Of a stretch of 64,000 nt of DNA, positions 53,162 to 61,934 are shown piece by piece. The translations under genes were made by a program, and so were the position numbers. The notes under the pieces are model-generated. The model did no database searches. It was given only the letters and a program-made list of their open reading frames with translations, and was not told the origin of the DNA. Source of the DNA: Dehalogenimonas sp. THU2 (GTDB taxonomy: Bacteria; Chloroflexota; Dehalococcoidia; Dehalococcoidales; Dehalococcoidaceae); the NCBI RefSeq assembly GCF_039749495.1, contig NZ_JBDLLU010000009.1, positions 1 to 64,000 of the forward strand, written 5' to 3'. The number at the start of each line of letters is the position of its first letter. Positions within the stretch are counted from its first letter, which is position 1.

Positions 53162-54553
53162 TTGAAACCCGTCTGGCGCATTTTCAGTTCGGTTCGGTTG
53201 GCATTATGGATCATCCTGCTTCTGGCACTGGTGAGTATAGCCGGAGTTCTTCTCAGGCAGATGCCACCGGCGGTAACCGCCGACCCTGAATTAGTAGAAC
53301 TGTGGTTGGAACAGATCGCTCAACCGGCATACGGCGGTATGACCAGCGTCTATAATTTCTTTGGTCTCTTCGATGTGTTTCATTCACCGATTTTTCTGAT
53401 ATTGGGTGGGGTACTCATCATCAATATCACCGTCTGCTCATTGAAACGGTGGCCTTCCCTGGTAAAAATCGGCCGGGGCGTGAATACGGATAGCGCCGCC
53501 CGGTTGCTGGATAAAGGTAACGCTACCAGAGGCACCAGCAAACTATCAGCTGCAGAAGCAACCACCACCTCAAAAGGTTTCTTCACAAGGCGCGGCTACC
53601 GTGTAAGAGAACATTTGGCAGACGGCGGCACGGTTCTGGTAGCAGATAAAAACCGTTTCGCGCCCTGGGGTACTTATGCCATCCACTTGAGCCTAATCCT
53701 GCTGATCGCCGGATACATATTCGGAAGCTATTCGGGCTATACCGATGACGCTTTTATTGTCGTGGAAGGCGAAACCCGGGCGGTAGGTTTCCCCTACGAT
53801 GTCTCCATCCGCCTCGAATCGTTCGAGGACGAATATTATACCGACGGTTCCCCGAAAGACTATCGTGCCCAGGTGGAGTTGTTAGTCAATGCCCAGGTGG
53901 TTGAAGAAGGTTTGATCCGTGTGAACTATCCAATGGATTACGACGGACTGAAAATCTATCAATCTTTCTTCGGCCCCGCGGTAACATTGCTGATCAACGA
54001 CGGTGAAGGACAGGAGATATTTCACGGACCCGTCACCCTGCCCAATCCATTTACAGTTGATGGGTTGTCGCGAAGCTCCGGCAGGTTGGACCTTCCCGGT
54101 AATGATATCTTTGTTTTTATCATCAATTCCGCCGGTCCCGCCGACCCAATAATCCCCCCGGGCGAGGTCCGCCTTGAGTTTTATGAGGGTTCCCTCCCGG
54201 AAAGCGAATTCATCGACGGTCTGAATACCCAGGTAGGCACCGCATTAGAATTCCAAGGCAACTCCTTCACTGTGGAAAACGAGTTACAGTTCTCTGGTTT
54301 CCAACTCAGAGAAGACCCCGGTCTATGGATGATCTGGACTGCCTTCACCCTGTTTATGATCGGCCTCGGTGTTGTCTTTTACTACCCCCATCGGCAGATC
54401 ATCATCGCCGTTCATCCTGAAGTTAAGGGCAGCCGTTTTTCCTACAACATCCTGGGTAAGAAAGACTTAAATCCGGAAGAAATTCAGTCTTTCACCCAGG
54501 CCATTGGTGCAACCGGCCAGATCCAGCCGAAAAAACTTGAAAGGAAGTCATAG
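53162..54553 (+). CDS. resB: Cytochrome c biogenesis protein ResB (Ccs1)
   Basis: 463 residues. Helices near the N-terminus (LALWIILLLALVSIAGVLL and IFLILGGVLIINITVCSLKRW), a third (WGTYAIHLSLILLIAGYIFG), a large external domain (about 200-390) and a fourth helix (IWTAFTLFMIGLGVVFYYP). This is the ResB half of the system II haem-lyase, which keeps apocytochrome thiols and haem together for attachment. The start is TTG at 53162 with AAGGAG 11 nt upstream. It is followed 3 nt later by ccsA. Confidence 0.9.
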   Translation: MKPVWRIFSSVRLALWIILLLALVSIAGVLLRQMPPAVTADPELVELWLEQIAQPAYGGMTSVYNFFGLFDVFHSPIFLILGGVLIINITVCSLKRWPSLVKIGRGVNTDSAARLLDKGNATRGTSKLSAAEATTTSKGFFTRRGYRVREHLADGGTVLVADKNRFAPWGTYAIHLSLILLIAGYIFGSYSGYTDDAFIVVEGETRAVGFPYDVSIRLESFEDEYYTDGSPKDYRAQVELLVNAQVVEEGLIRVNYPMDYDGLKIYQSFFGPAVTLLINDGEGQEIFHGPVTLPNPFTVDGLSRSSGRLDLPGNDIFVFIINSAGPADPIIPPGEVRLEFYEGSLPESEFIDGLNTQVGTALEFQGNSFTVENELQFSGFQLREDPGLWMIWTAFTLFMIGLGVVFYYPHRQIIIAVHPEVKGSRFSYNILGKKDLNPEEIQSFTQAIGATGQIQPKKLERKS

Positions 54554-54556
54554 TCC

Positions 54557-55381
54557 ATGCAGGCTATCTTTTTCTGGGCCAGTCTTCTTGCCCTTGGTTT
54601 CATCACCCTTTTGTTGATCGCTTACATCATAAGTCTTCGGAACGCCCGGGCGCAGGGCACGGGTGGCGGAACGATTCAGCAGATTCTCCTGGGCCTGATG
54701 GTCCTCGTTTTTATCCTACTGACAGGTGTTATTGCCACGCGCTGGATAGACACCGGCCATGGTCCTTTTTCAAGCATGTATGAATTCGCCATCGCCTTCT
54801 CCTGGGGTATCGTGGGTCTGGGGATCCTCTATTGGGCGCGTTTCCGGGTAATGCTGGTTTCCGGTGCATCCTCGTTGATTGCCCTCGCGCTGTTAGCTTA
54901 CGCCGCCTTCCAACCGTCGGAAGCCTCGGAACTGGTACCCGCTCTGCAGCAAAGTTTTCTGCTATCTACACATGTCGCCGCCGCCGCGCTATCCTACGGT
55001 GCCTTCACCATCGGTTTCGTCTGCGCCATAATGTTCCTGATGCAGCGAAAACAGGTTAAACGCTGGATGCCGTCACCGGAAACCCTCGATCGCATCAGCT
55101 ATCACACGGCCATCGTCGGGTTCCCATTACTCACCCTGGTCATCATCCTGGGGGCAATTTGGGCCGAGTATTCATGGGGGCGCTACTGGGCGTGGGATCC
55201 CAAGGAAACAGCTGCCCTGATCACCTGGTTCTTCTATGCCGCGTATCTGCATACCAGGGTACTCAAAGGCTGGCAGGGCACCCGTTCCGCGATACTGCTG
55301 GTTATTGCTTTCATCGCAGTCATTTTCACGTTTTTCGGCAATTATTTCTTTTCGGGACTGCACGCTTTCGAGGTAGTGTAA
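54557..55381 (+). CDS. ccsA: Cytochrome c biogenesis protein CcsA (ResC)
   Basis: 274 residues with about eight membrane helices. The WWD-type haem-handling motif is WGRYWAWDPKE (about 209-219), with His residues near DTGHGPFSSMYEF and LSTHVAAAALSYGAF that fit the axial ligands of the family. With ResB it forms the system II cytochrome c synthetase. No c-type cytochrome gene (CxxCH) is adjacent in this window. A terminator follows. Confidence 0.92.
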   Translation: MQAIFFWASLLALGFITLLLIAYIISLRNARAQGTGGGTIQQILLGLMVLVFILLTGVIATRWIDTGHGPFSSMYEFAIAFSWGIVGLGILYWARFRVMLVSGASSLIALALLAYAAFQPSEASELVPALQQSFLLSTHVAAAALSYGAFTIGFVCAIMFLMQRKQVKRWMPSPETLDRISYHTAIVGFPLLTLVIILGAIWAEYSWGRYWAWDPKETAALITWFFYAAYLHTRVLKGWQGTRSAILLVIAFIAVIFTFFGNYFFSGLHAFEVV

Positions 55382-55428
55382 CCGGTCGCGAGTCGGGAGT
55401 TATGAGTCGCGGGTGAAAACCGAAAACA

Positions 55429-55462
55429 AAAAAGGCCGGTGGCGAGAGCCAACCGGCCTTTT
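55429..55462. terminator. Bidirectional terminator, ccsA / CoA-binding gene
   Basis: AAAAGGCCGGT (55430-55440) and ACCGGCCTTTT (55452-55462), with an A-tract before and a T-tract in the stem end. It serves both convergent genes. Just upstream (55384-55416) is a GAGTCG-rich stretch that also resembles, in reverse, 22250-22285. Confidence 0.8.
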
Positions 55463-55499
55463 ATATTCACCCTTCGATATGATTAAGGGAACGGGGTTG

Positions 55500-55904
55500 C
55501 TAGTGTTTTTTCCCCGCCATTGCGGCGTGCGCCTTGGCGATGCACCGGTCCATGATCACCGTCAGGCCGGCCTCACGCGCTTTCGCCGCCGCGGCCTCAT
55601 TGATCACACCCTCTTGAAGCCATAACACTTTCGCTCCGACGGCGATAGCCTCATCCACAATGGGCATGACCTTGTCCGAAGCGCGAAACACGTTTACTAC
55701 CTCTATCGGGCCCGGCACGGACGCCAAGTCCGGGTAGCTTTGCCTTTCCAGGACTTTGTCGACGGTGGGGTTGACCGGTACCACCCAGTAATTGTTATCG
55801 CGCAAGTAAGCAAAGACCTTGTTCGAGTGCCGTTCGGGATCCGGCGAGGCACCAACAATGGCGATATTGCGATATCGGGTCAGTATCTCTTTTTCAACAT
55901 TCAT
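55500..55904 (-). CDS. CoA-binding domain protein (YccU-like)
   Basis: A 134-aa Rossmann-fold protein of the CoA_binding_2 family: NIAIVGASPDPERHSNKVFAYL (nucleotide-binding), VVPVNPTVDKVLERQSYPDL, VLWLQEGVINEAA and MDRCIAKAHA. It binds CoA or a related nucleotide; its role is unknown. The ATG at 55904 has GAGGTG 6 nt upstream; a GTG at 55913 would lie inside that ribosome-binding site. It follows korB by 10 nt in the same direction. Confidence 0.87.
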   Translation of the reverse strand: MNVEKEILTRYRNIAIVGASPDPERHSNKVFAYLRDNNYWVVPVNPTVDKVLERQSYPDLASVPGPIEVVNVFRASDKVMPIVDEAIAVGAKVLWLQEGVINEAAAAKAREAGLTVIMDRCIAKAHAAMAGKKH

Positions 55905-55914
55905 AACAATCACC

Positions 55915-56799
55915 TCAAATAAAGTCTTTCAACAATCCGGTGATGCTCTTCGGGTCCAGTTTTTCTTTCATCACAGGTGATTGTCCAGCCACACCGACAT
56001 ATTCATCGAACGTCTCGCGCTCGTTTCGGTAGATAACACCGGTGGGTATCTTGTCGCCCCACTCCAAAGCTTTTTGGAAAGCCGCTGCCCGATCGCCGGG
56101 ATCGTAGCCTTTCTCATCCTCTAACTTGTACACCCGCTCACGGTACCAGTCATATGTATTCTTCTTGTTGAAGCTGACACACGGCTGGAGGATCTCGATG
56201 AGGGCGAAGCCTTTATGCTTGACCCCCTGCGCTATCAGATCAGCCAGATGTTCAATATCTCCGGCAAAGCCGCGGGCGATAAAACTGCAATCGCAGGCCA
56301 CGGCGACAGCCAGGGGATGCATAGCCACCCAGGCCCCATCAGGATTCATTTTAGTGGTAAAACCCAAATCTGTGGTAGGTGACGCCTGTCCTTTGGTCAG
56401 GCCGTATACCTGGTTATTATGCACCAGATAGGTCAAATTCGGATTGCGGTTCACGGTGTGCAGAAAGTGATTGCCGCCTTCGCCGTAAGCATCGCCGTCG
56501 CCGCTCTCGGCAATAACCACCAGGTCGGTGTTGACCATCTTGGCTGCCAGCGCCGCCGGCAGCGGGCGGCCGTGAAGTCCGTTGAAAACATTAGCCCGTG
56601 TATAATGGGGCAGCTTAGCCGCCTGGCCGATACCCGAGACCATGAGTACTTCATGGGGCGCCAGTTGCAATCCCACCAGCGCTTTGTCGACCGAGCGCAG
56701 GATTCCAAAGTTGCCGCATCCGGGGCACCAGGCACTTTCGGAAGCCGGGCTGTAGTCGTCGATGGTCACCTTTTCTTTTTGTTTGGCCGGCATGTTCAC
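55915..56799 (-). CDS. korB: 2-oxoacid:ferredoxin oxidoreductase, beta subunit
   Basis: 294 residues. The TPP-binding subunit has SAWCPGCGNFGILRSV (Cys for the cluster), the TPP/Mg motif GDGDAYGEGGNHFLH and NNQVYGLTKGQASPTT. This is the 2-oxoglutarate/2-oxoacid type of oxidoreductase beta subunit. It overlaps korA by 4 nt. In anaerobes such enzymes make 2-oxoacids reductively or feed electrons to ferredoxin. Substrate specificity (2-oxoglutarate or another) is inferred, not proven. Confidence 0.92.
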   Translation of the reverse strand: MNMPAKQKEKVTIDDYSPASESAWCPGCGNFGILRSVDKALVGLQLAPHEVLMVSGIGQAAKLPHYTRANVFNGLHGRPLPAALAAKMVNTDLVVIAESGDGDAYGEGGNHFLHTVNRNPNLTYLVHNNQVYGLTKGQASPTTDLGFTTKMNPDGAWVAMHPLAVAVACDCSFIARGFAGDIEHLADLIAQGVKHKGFALIEILQPCVSFNKKNTYDWYRERVYKLEDEKGYDPGDRAAAFQKALEWGDKIPTGVIYRNERETFDEYVGVAGQSPVMKEKLDPKSITGLLKDFI

Positions 56800-58523
56800 G
56801 CCACCTCCCGTTCGAAGTGCTCAACGATGTACTCGGCGGACAACGGCCGCCCGTCATAACGGGCGATATGCCCATCCATCTTTATGCTGGTCTCGGTCCG
56901 GATGAGGCGTCCGAGTTGTCCAGTAGCGTTGCTCTCGATAACAATGTTCTTGGCTACTCCGGCCAGATTCTTGACCAGCACTTCAGCGGGGAAAGGCCAG
57001 AGTTCATTGAAATGAATGACGCAGGCGCTGACGCCATTAGCTTCCAGCAGGCAAGCCGCTTCCTCGATAGCCCCGCGACTGCTGCCCCAGCCGATTAGAT
57101 TGAATTTTGCCTTTTCCCTGTGGTGGAAGGCCGGTTCGCCGACCTCTTTTTGAAGTCCTTCATGCTTACGCATCCGCTTTTCCACCATCAGCCGCCGGGT
57201 CTCGGCGTCTTCGATGATATGGCCTGCCTCGCTATGTTCATCGGAATCAGCGACAACCAGAGCTTTGCCCTGTCCGGGGAAAGCCCGCGGTGAAATCCCT
57301 GATTTGGTATACGCGTAGCGCTTGTATTCTCCGGCTTTATTCGCCTCTTTATCGGTCAGCAGGTCTCCGCGTTCGATGACGACCGCATCAAGATCGAAGG
57401 GCGTGACGGTGTAGTAGGAATCAGCCATCTCATGATCGGTCAGGATGATGGCCGGGCTCTGATACTTTTCGGCCATGTTGAAAGCCTTGACCGTCAGCCA
57501 GAAAGCCTCCTCAGCATTGGCCGGCGCGGCGATGAAGCGGGGAAACTCACCGTGACCGGCATGCAGAGCAAAGAGCAGTTCCCCCTGCTCGGTGCGCGTC
57601 GGCAATCCGGTAGACGGGCCGGCGCGCTGCCCCAGGACGATAACCACCGGCGTCTCGGTCATACCCGCCAGGGACAAACCCTCCACCATGAGGCAAAAAC
57701 CGCCGCCGGAGGTAGCTACCATGGAACGCGCCCCGGTGAAACCGGCGCCGACGGCCATGTTGATAGCCGAGATCTCGTCTTCAGCCTGTATCACCAGCAC
57801 CCGGAACTCTCTTCCCTTATCGGCCAGGTATTCCAGAATCGGCGTCGAAGGGGTCATCGGGTAACCGGCCACAAACCGGCAACCGGCGGCCAGCGCCCCC
57901 AGGGCTACGGCTTCATTCCCGGAGATCAGCATTTTACCGGAGCTTTTTCCAGCCTTCAGGCGTTCTGTATAATCTTTCGGGCGATGCTGTTGAGCAAATT
58001 CGTAACCCGCTTTCGCCGCCTTGATGTTGCCCTCAACCACCTTATCGCCGTGACGCCCATATTCCTCCCGCAACACCCCGATCAGTATCTCAAGATCGTA
58101 ATCGAGCAATCCGAGCGCGGCCGCGCTGGCCACCGTATTGGTCATGCGCAGGCTGCCCGCCTTCTCCTCGGCGATCTTTTCAATGGGGATGTCGAGGGTG
58201 AGGACACCTTTGTCCGGTTTAGATCCGGTCTTCTCCCCGTCATAGATGATGATGCCGCCGCCCCGGATTTCAGAGAGATGAAGGTCTATGGTTTCGGCAT
58301 TCAGCGCCACCACCATGTCGGCCTTCTCCAGTGGTGACTGCACGGGGTCGCTGGATATCCGCACCCGGGTGAAAGAATTCCCGCCACGGATCCGTGATTC
58401 AAAATCCTGGTCGGCAAAGACCTCATAGCCGCCGCGCATCATCGCCCTGGCCAGTACCGACCCTACCGATTGGACGCCCTGTCCGGCTTCGCCCCCGACG
58501 AGGATATTCAAGTCCGTTGACAT
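56796..58523 (-). CDS. korA: 2-oxoacid:ferredoxin oxidoreductase, fused gamma-alpha subunit
   Basis: 575 residues. The gamma domain (about 1-185: NILVGGEAGQGVQSVGSVLARAM) is fused to the alpha domain (about 205-575: NEAVALGALAAGCRFVAGYPMTPSTP) and a C-terminal domain II (KFNLIGWGSSRGAIEEA). This is the KorA/VorAB-like fusion. The ATG at 58523 has GGAGG 8 nt upstream; the longer frame to 58598 would extend into the rubredoxin gene. Transcribed after rubredoxin and before korB. Confidence 0.92.
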   Translation of the reverse strand: MSTDLNILVGGEAGQGVQSVGSVLARAMMRGGYEVFADQDFESRIRGGNSFTRVRISSDPVQSPLEKADMVVALNAETIDLHLSEIRGGGIIIYDGEKTGSKPDKGVLTLDIPIEKIAEEKAGSLRMTNTVASAAALGLLDYDLEILIGVLREEYGRHGDKVVEGNIKAAKAGYEFAQQHRPKDYTERLKAGKSSGKMLISGNEAVALGALAAGCRFVAGYPMTPSTPILEYLADKGREFRVLVIQAEDEISAINMAVGAGFTGARSMVATSGGGFCLMVEGLSLAGMTETPVVIVLGQRAGPSTGLPTRTEQGELLFALHAGHGEFPRFIAAPANAEEAFWLTVKAFNMAEKYQSPAIILTDHEMADSYYTVTPFDLDAVVIERGDLLTDKEANKAGEYKRYAYTKSGISPRAFPGQGKALVVADSDEHSEAGHIIEDAETRRLMVEKRMRKHEGLQKEVGEPAFHHREKAKFNLIGWGSSRGAIEEAACLLEANGVSACVIHFNELWPFPAEVLVKNLAGVAKNIVIESNATGQLGRLIRTETSIKMDGHIARYDGRPLSAEYIVEHFEREVA

Positions 58524-58549
58524 CAAGGCACCTCCAGTTTGCTCAGGGT

Positions 58550-58711
58550 TTAATCTTCTTTGACGAACTGGTCCTTGGCGGCGCCGCAGACCGGGCAAAC
58601 CCAGGAATCCGGAATATCCTCAAATGCCGTGCCGGGCTCGATACCGCCATCCGGGTCACCTTTTTTGGGGTCGTAGATGTAATTACAGATAGTGCAACGA
58701 TATTTAGCCAT
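58550..58711 (-). CDS. Rubredoxin
   Basis: 53 residues: [20 protein letters not shown]..., with CTIC (6-9) and CPVC (39-42) binding one iron. It is a one-electron carrier of anaerobes. GGAGG precedes the ATG, and korA begins 26 nt after its stop, so it is probably the first gene of the korAB operon and may serve as electron acceptor or oxygen-defence partner. Confidence 0.95.
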   Translation of the reverse strand: MAKYRCTICNYIYDPKKGDPDGGIEPGTAFEDIPDSWVCPVCGAAKDQFVKED

Positions 58712-59180
58712 AACGGTTCATTCCTCCTGTCCTTTTTAGAATAGAGGCCCAGGTGGCTTATGTCAAAACGGGATCCGATCGGATCATGAAAGCATTTTCG
58801 TTCAGCCGCGGCTCCGTCAAATTTCCGACACAGCTTATAGTAAAATCAATCCCGATAGATATTTCCGGTACGATGTGATCTTGCTGCTATGATTGTGTTT
58901 GGCTATCAATGATTAGTTCATACAACTTGTTTCATTCTCTACCTGGTTGGATATTTTACACTTTCTGTCACGATCCAATCTCAGTACTAATACAATTGAT
59001 GGGAACCTTACACTTCATAAAGATTTAGTTACCAAGGAATATAATGGTGACCACGTATTCTGAAATACGTCAGCACCGTTCCTAAATTTATTTTTCAAAG
59101 TAGCTTCTAACCCCTTTACTTTTAATATATTCTTTCGATATACTTGTTGATAACAGAATAATTAATTGGGAGATTATAAA
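58712..59180. other. AT-rich intergenic region
   Basis: About 470 bp between divergent rubredoxin and AT-hook genes. The right part (58880-59165) is AT-rich and presumably holds the promoters of the AT-hook gene (TATATTCTTTC...TATACT near 59131-59147). No RNA or gene recognised. Confidence 0.4.
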
Positions 59181-59579
59181 ATGCCTGAAGCAAGAGTCCT
59201 GATCGATCTACAAGAAGGTGTCATCGAACTAGAGGGACCGATCGAATTTGTCGAAAAACACATGGCTCTTTTTATCCCTGAAATGATGGGGGTCGAAGAG
59301 CTGGAAGAAGAAAAACCCGTTGTTAAACGGGGCCGCCCGGCTAAGGCCGGTAAACCCAAGAAAAAGAAGAGAGTGTCCTGCGATAAAATCATCGACGCCC
59401 TGGCCGGTGAGGGATTCTTCGCCCAGCCCCGCGGTTTCGGCGCCATCAAACAGGAAGTGCTGAAGACCGACCCCGGCTGCTCTGATAACAAGATCAGGCA
59501 GACCCTGAAAAAGGCCATCGCCGGAGAAAAGATAACCGCCAGCGGCGCCGGCCGTGGAATGAAATACACCCAGGTATAA
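59181..59579 (+). CDS. AT-hook-containing DNA-binding protein
   Basis: 132 residues. The N-terminal part (PEARVLIDLQEGVIELEGP, IEFVEKHMALFIPEM) is beta-alpha and acidic. The middle is a basic hinge with an AT-hook core (KRGRPAK, about 52-58) and KPKKKKR. The C-terminal 65 residues are winged-helix-like (CDKIIDALAGEGFF, AIKQEVLKTDPGCSDNKIRQTLKKAI). It is probably a nucleoid or regulatory protein. The ATG at 59181 has GGGAG 8 nt upstream. Monocistronic, with a strong terminator. Confidence 0.75.
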   Translation: MPEARVLIDLQEGVIELEGPIEFVEKHMALFIPEMMGVEELEEEKPVVKRGRPAKAGKPKKKKRVSCDKIIDALAGEGFFAQPRGFGAIKQEVLKTDPGCSDNKIRQTLKKAIAGEKITASGAGRGMKYTQV

Positions 59580-59609
59580 GTTGTTCGATTCCTTCTGCTA
59601 CAAACATGA

Positions 59610-59638
59610 AGCGCCGGGGTTAAGCCCCGGCGCTTTTT
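59610..59638 (+). terminator. Terminator of the AT-hook gene
   Basis: AGCGCCGGGG (59610-59619), loop TTAAG, CCCCGGCGCT (59625-59634), followed by TTTTT. Confidence 0.9.
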
Positions 59639-59657
59639 CCTTTATACAAGTATTGTT

Positions 59658-61787
59658 TTAAGCAAGCAACACTCGCGCGTCCACTACGGCGTACCCCTGA
59701 CCTGACGCGAAGGCTTTCACCGGATTAAGATCGAGTTCCTTGATCCGGGGCAGATCTTCCGCCAGTGCGGACAATCTCAGCAACAGGTCTTCAAGGGCGG
59801 CGATATCCGCCGGTGGCGCGCCGCGGAAGCCTTCCAGTAACTTGTAGGCCTTGACCGAACGCACCATCTCCCGGGCGTCGGTATCCGTAAGCGGTTGAAT
59901 ACGGGTTACCGTGTCCTTGAACAGTTCGGTATAGATGCCGCCCAAACCGAAGAGGATGAGCGGGCCGAAAACATCATCATGGGTAACGCCGGCGATGACC
60001 TCGATGCCCTCAGGCGCCATACGCTGGACGCTCACCCCGCCCGCCTCCGGCAGGCGTCCAGCCACTGTCAGCCGTTCCATCATCTGTTCATACGCCTGCC
60101 TGAGTTCATCCGGCGACCGGATGTCGAGCCTTACCCCGCCCACCTCCGTCTTGTGAATGATAGTCTTCGAGTCCAGCTTCAGTGCCACCGGGAAACCGAG
60201 AGCTTCAGCTGTTTCCAACGCTTCGTCGAGGTTGGCAGCGAACCGGGGCGCCATGGCGGTGATGCCGTATGCGTCAAGAAGATCATAAACATCACCGGGC
60301 GGCAGCCAACCGGGGGGCGCTTCATCGACGATCTTCCTGGCTTTAACCAGGTCGATGCCGGATAGTTCCGGAACCGTTCCGCGTGGTTTCTGTCGGTTCA
60401 GACTGTAATCCCGCACGCGGGCGAGAGCATAGACGGCAGCCTCCGGGAAAGAAAAGGACGGGACGCCGGTAGCCCCAACCGGCATGACGGTACCGGGCAC
60501 ACAGCCTCGTTTCCCCATGAAAGAGGCCAGCAGCGGTTTGCCCCGGCGCCTAAAGTCCGGGGCCAGTTCCTTGATAACTGCGGCTACTTCTTCCGGGCAG
60601 GCGAACACCGGCGGGATAAAGATGACGATAACCGCATCGATGTTGCCGTCAGCGGCCAGCAGCGTCAGCGCACCGCGGTATTCGGCGGCGCCGACGTCCG
60701 TAATATCCACGGGATTGCCCAGTGAGGCTCTGACCGGCAGCAGTGTCTTAAGCCCGGCCATGGTCTCGTCTCTTAGGGATGGCAGTTCCAGTCCCCTCGC
60801 GGCGCAGGCGTCGGCGGCCAGCGCCCCCGGCCCGCCGCCGTTGGTGAGGATAGCCACCCTGGAGCCCCGGGGCAACGGCTGGCGCGACAGCACGTCGGAC
60901 ACGTCGAAAAGTTGTTCCAGGCTGTCCACCCGGATGATACCGGATTGGGCGAAGAGAGCGTCCGCGGCCACATCCACGGTCGCCAGGGCGCCGGTATGGG
61001 AGGCTACCGCCCGGGAACCGGCGGCTGAACGACCGCTCTTGACCGCGACGATGGGCTTTTCAGGTGAGATCGAACGGGCCAGACGTGCGAATTTCTTGGG
61101 ATTGCCGAATGATTCCAGATAAAGCATGATGACATCGGTGGCCGGATCGTCCCGCCAGTACTCCATGAGGTCGTTCGAGGAAACATCGGCCCGGTTACCG
61201 ACGCTGGCAAAAGAGGAGAGGCCGATATTGAGATTATTAGCGTATTCCAGTATCACTAAACCGAGCGCGCCGCTCTGGGTCGCCATGGCAATATTGCCTT
61301 GAGGCGGAAATACGTGACCAAAAGTAGCGTTCAGACTGACATTCGGAGCTGTATTGAGAACACCCATACAGTTAGGCCCGACGAGGCGCATACTGTAACG
61401 GCGGCAAACCGAGACCAGTTTCCGCTGCCGTTCGACACCGGCATCATTGTTCTCGCCGAAACCGGCGGAAATCACGATGATGGATTTGACTCCCCTGGCG
61501 CCGCATTCTTCCGCGGCGTCCAGCACCTTTTCGGCGGGCAGTACGATAACAGCCAGATCGACCTGTTCAGAAATGGCGGTTATCGACGGGTAAGCCCTAA
61601 CGCCCGATATGACATCGGCCTGTGGGTTAACCGGAAAGACCGGACCATGGAAAGCGGCATCAAGGAGATTCTGAAAGATCTTGTGGCCGATGCTGCCTTC
61701 ACGCCGCGAGGCGCCGATAACCGCCACTGAACGCGGATTGAGCAGCGCCTCGATCGAAGTTGCTTTCAGATCATCTGACACGATCAT
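59658..61787 (-). CDS. Acyl-CoA synthetase, ADP-forming (acetate-CoA ligase)
   Basis: 709 residues. CoA-binding domain (NPRSVAVIGASRREGSIG...), succinyl-CoA-ligase-like flavodoxin domain (about 170-460: QSGALGLVILEYANN, SGRSAAGSRAVASHTGAL with the phosphohistidine loop His) and ATP-grasp domain (about 480-709: GFPVALKLDSKTIIHKTEVGGVRL). This is the fused alpha-beta ACD. It makes ATP from acyl-CoA, or the reverse. No acetyltransferase domain is attached. The ATG at 61787 follows AGGAG; the longer frame to 61808 is less likely. Confidence 0.9.
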   Translation of the reverse strand: MIVSDDLKATSIEALLNPRSVAVIGASRREGSIGHKIFQNLLDAAFHGPVFPVNPQADVISGVRAYPSITAISEQVDLAVIVLPAEKVLDAAEECGARGVKSIIVISAGFGENNDAGVERQRKLVSVCRRYSMRLVGPNCMGVLNTAPNVSLNATFGHVFPPQGNIAMATQSGALGLVILEYANNLNIGLSSFASVGNRADVSSNDLMEYWRDDPATDVIMLYLESFGNPKKFARLARSISPEKPIVAVKSGRSAAGSRAVASHTGALATVDVAADALFAQSGIIRVDSLEQLFDVSDVLSRQPLPRGSRVAILTNGGGPGALAADACAARGLELPSLRDETMAGLKTLLPVRASLGNPVDITDVGAAEYRGALTLLAADGNIDAVIVIFIPPVFACPEEVAAVIKELAPDFRRRGKPLLASFMGKRGCVPGTVMPVGATGVPSFSFPEAAVYALARVRDYSLNRQKPRGTVPELSGIDLVKARKIVDEAPPGWLPPGDVYDLLDAYGITAMAPRFAANLDEALETAEALGFPVALKLDSKTIIHKTEVGGVRLDIRSPDELRQAYEQMMERLTVAGRLPEAGGVSVQRMAPEGIEVIAGVTHDDVFGPLILFGLGGIYTELFKDTVTRIQPLTDTDAREMVRSVKAYKLLEGFRGAPPADIAALEDLLLRLSALAEDLPRIKELDLNPVKAFASGQGYAVVDARVLLA

Positions 61788-61849
61788 AAGGACTCCTGAA
61801 CAGACCAAAGGGCGATTTCCACACTTCGATTGTAAGCCACCGGCAGCGG

Positions 61850-61878
61850 TTGGGCAAAACGGCGCGCACTGGTATAAT
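61850..61878 (+). promoter_or_regulatory. Promoter of the fused glycosyltransferase gene
   Basis: TTGGGC (61850-61855), 17-bp spacer, TATAAT (61873-61878). It diverges from the acyl-CoA synthetase gene. Confidence 0.6.
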
Positions 61879-61934
61879 CCAAAGAACCAAAATGCATCGA
61901 TGTGGAATGCGGATGGGCCGAAGGGTATCGATTA

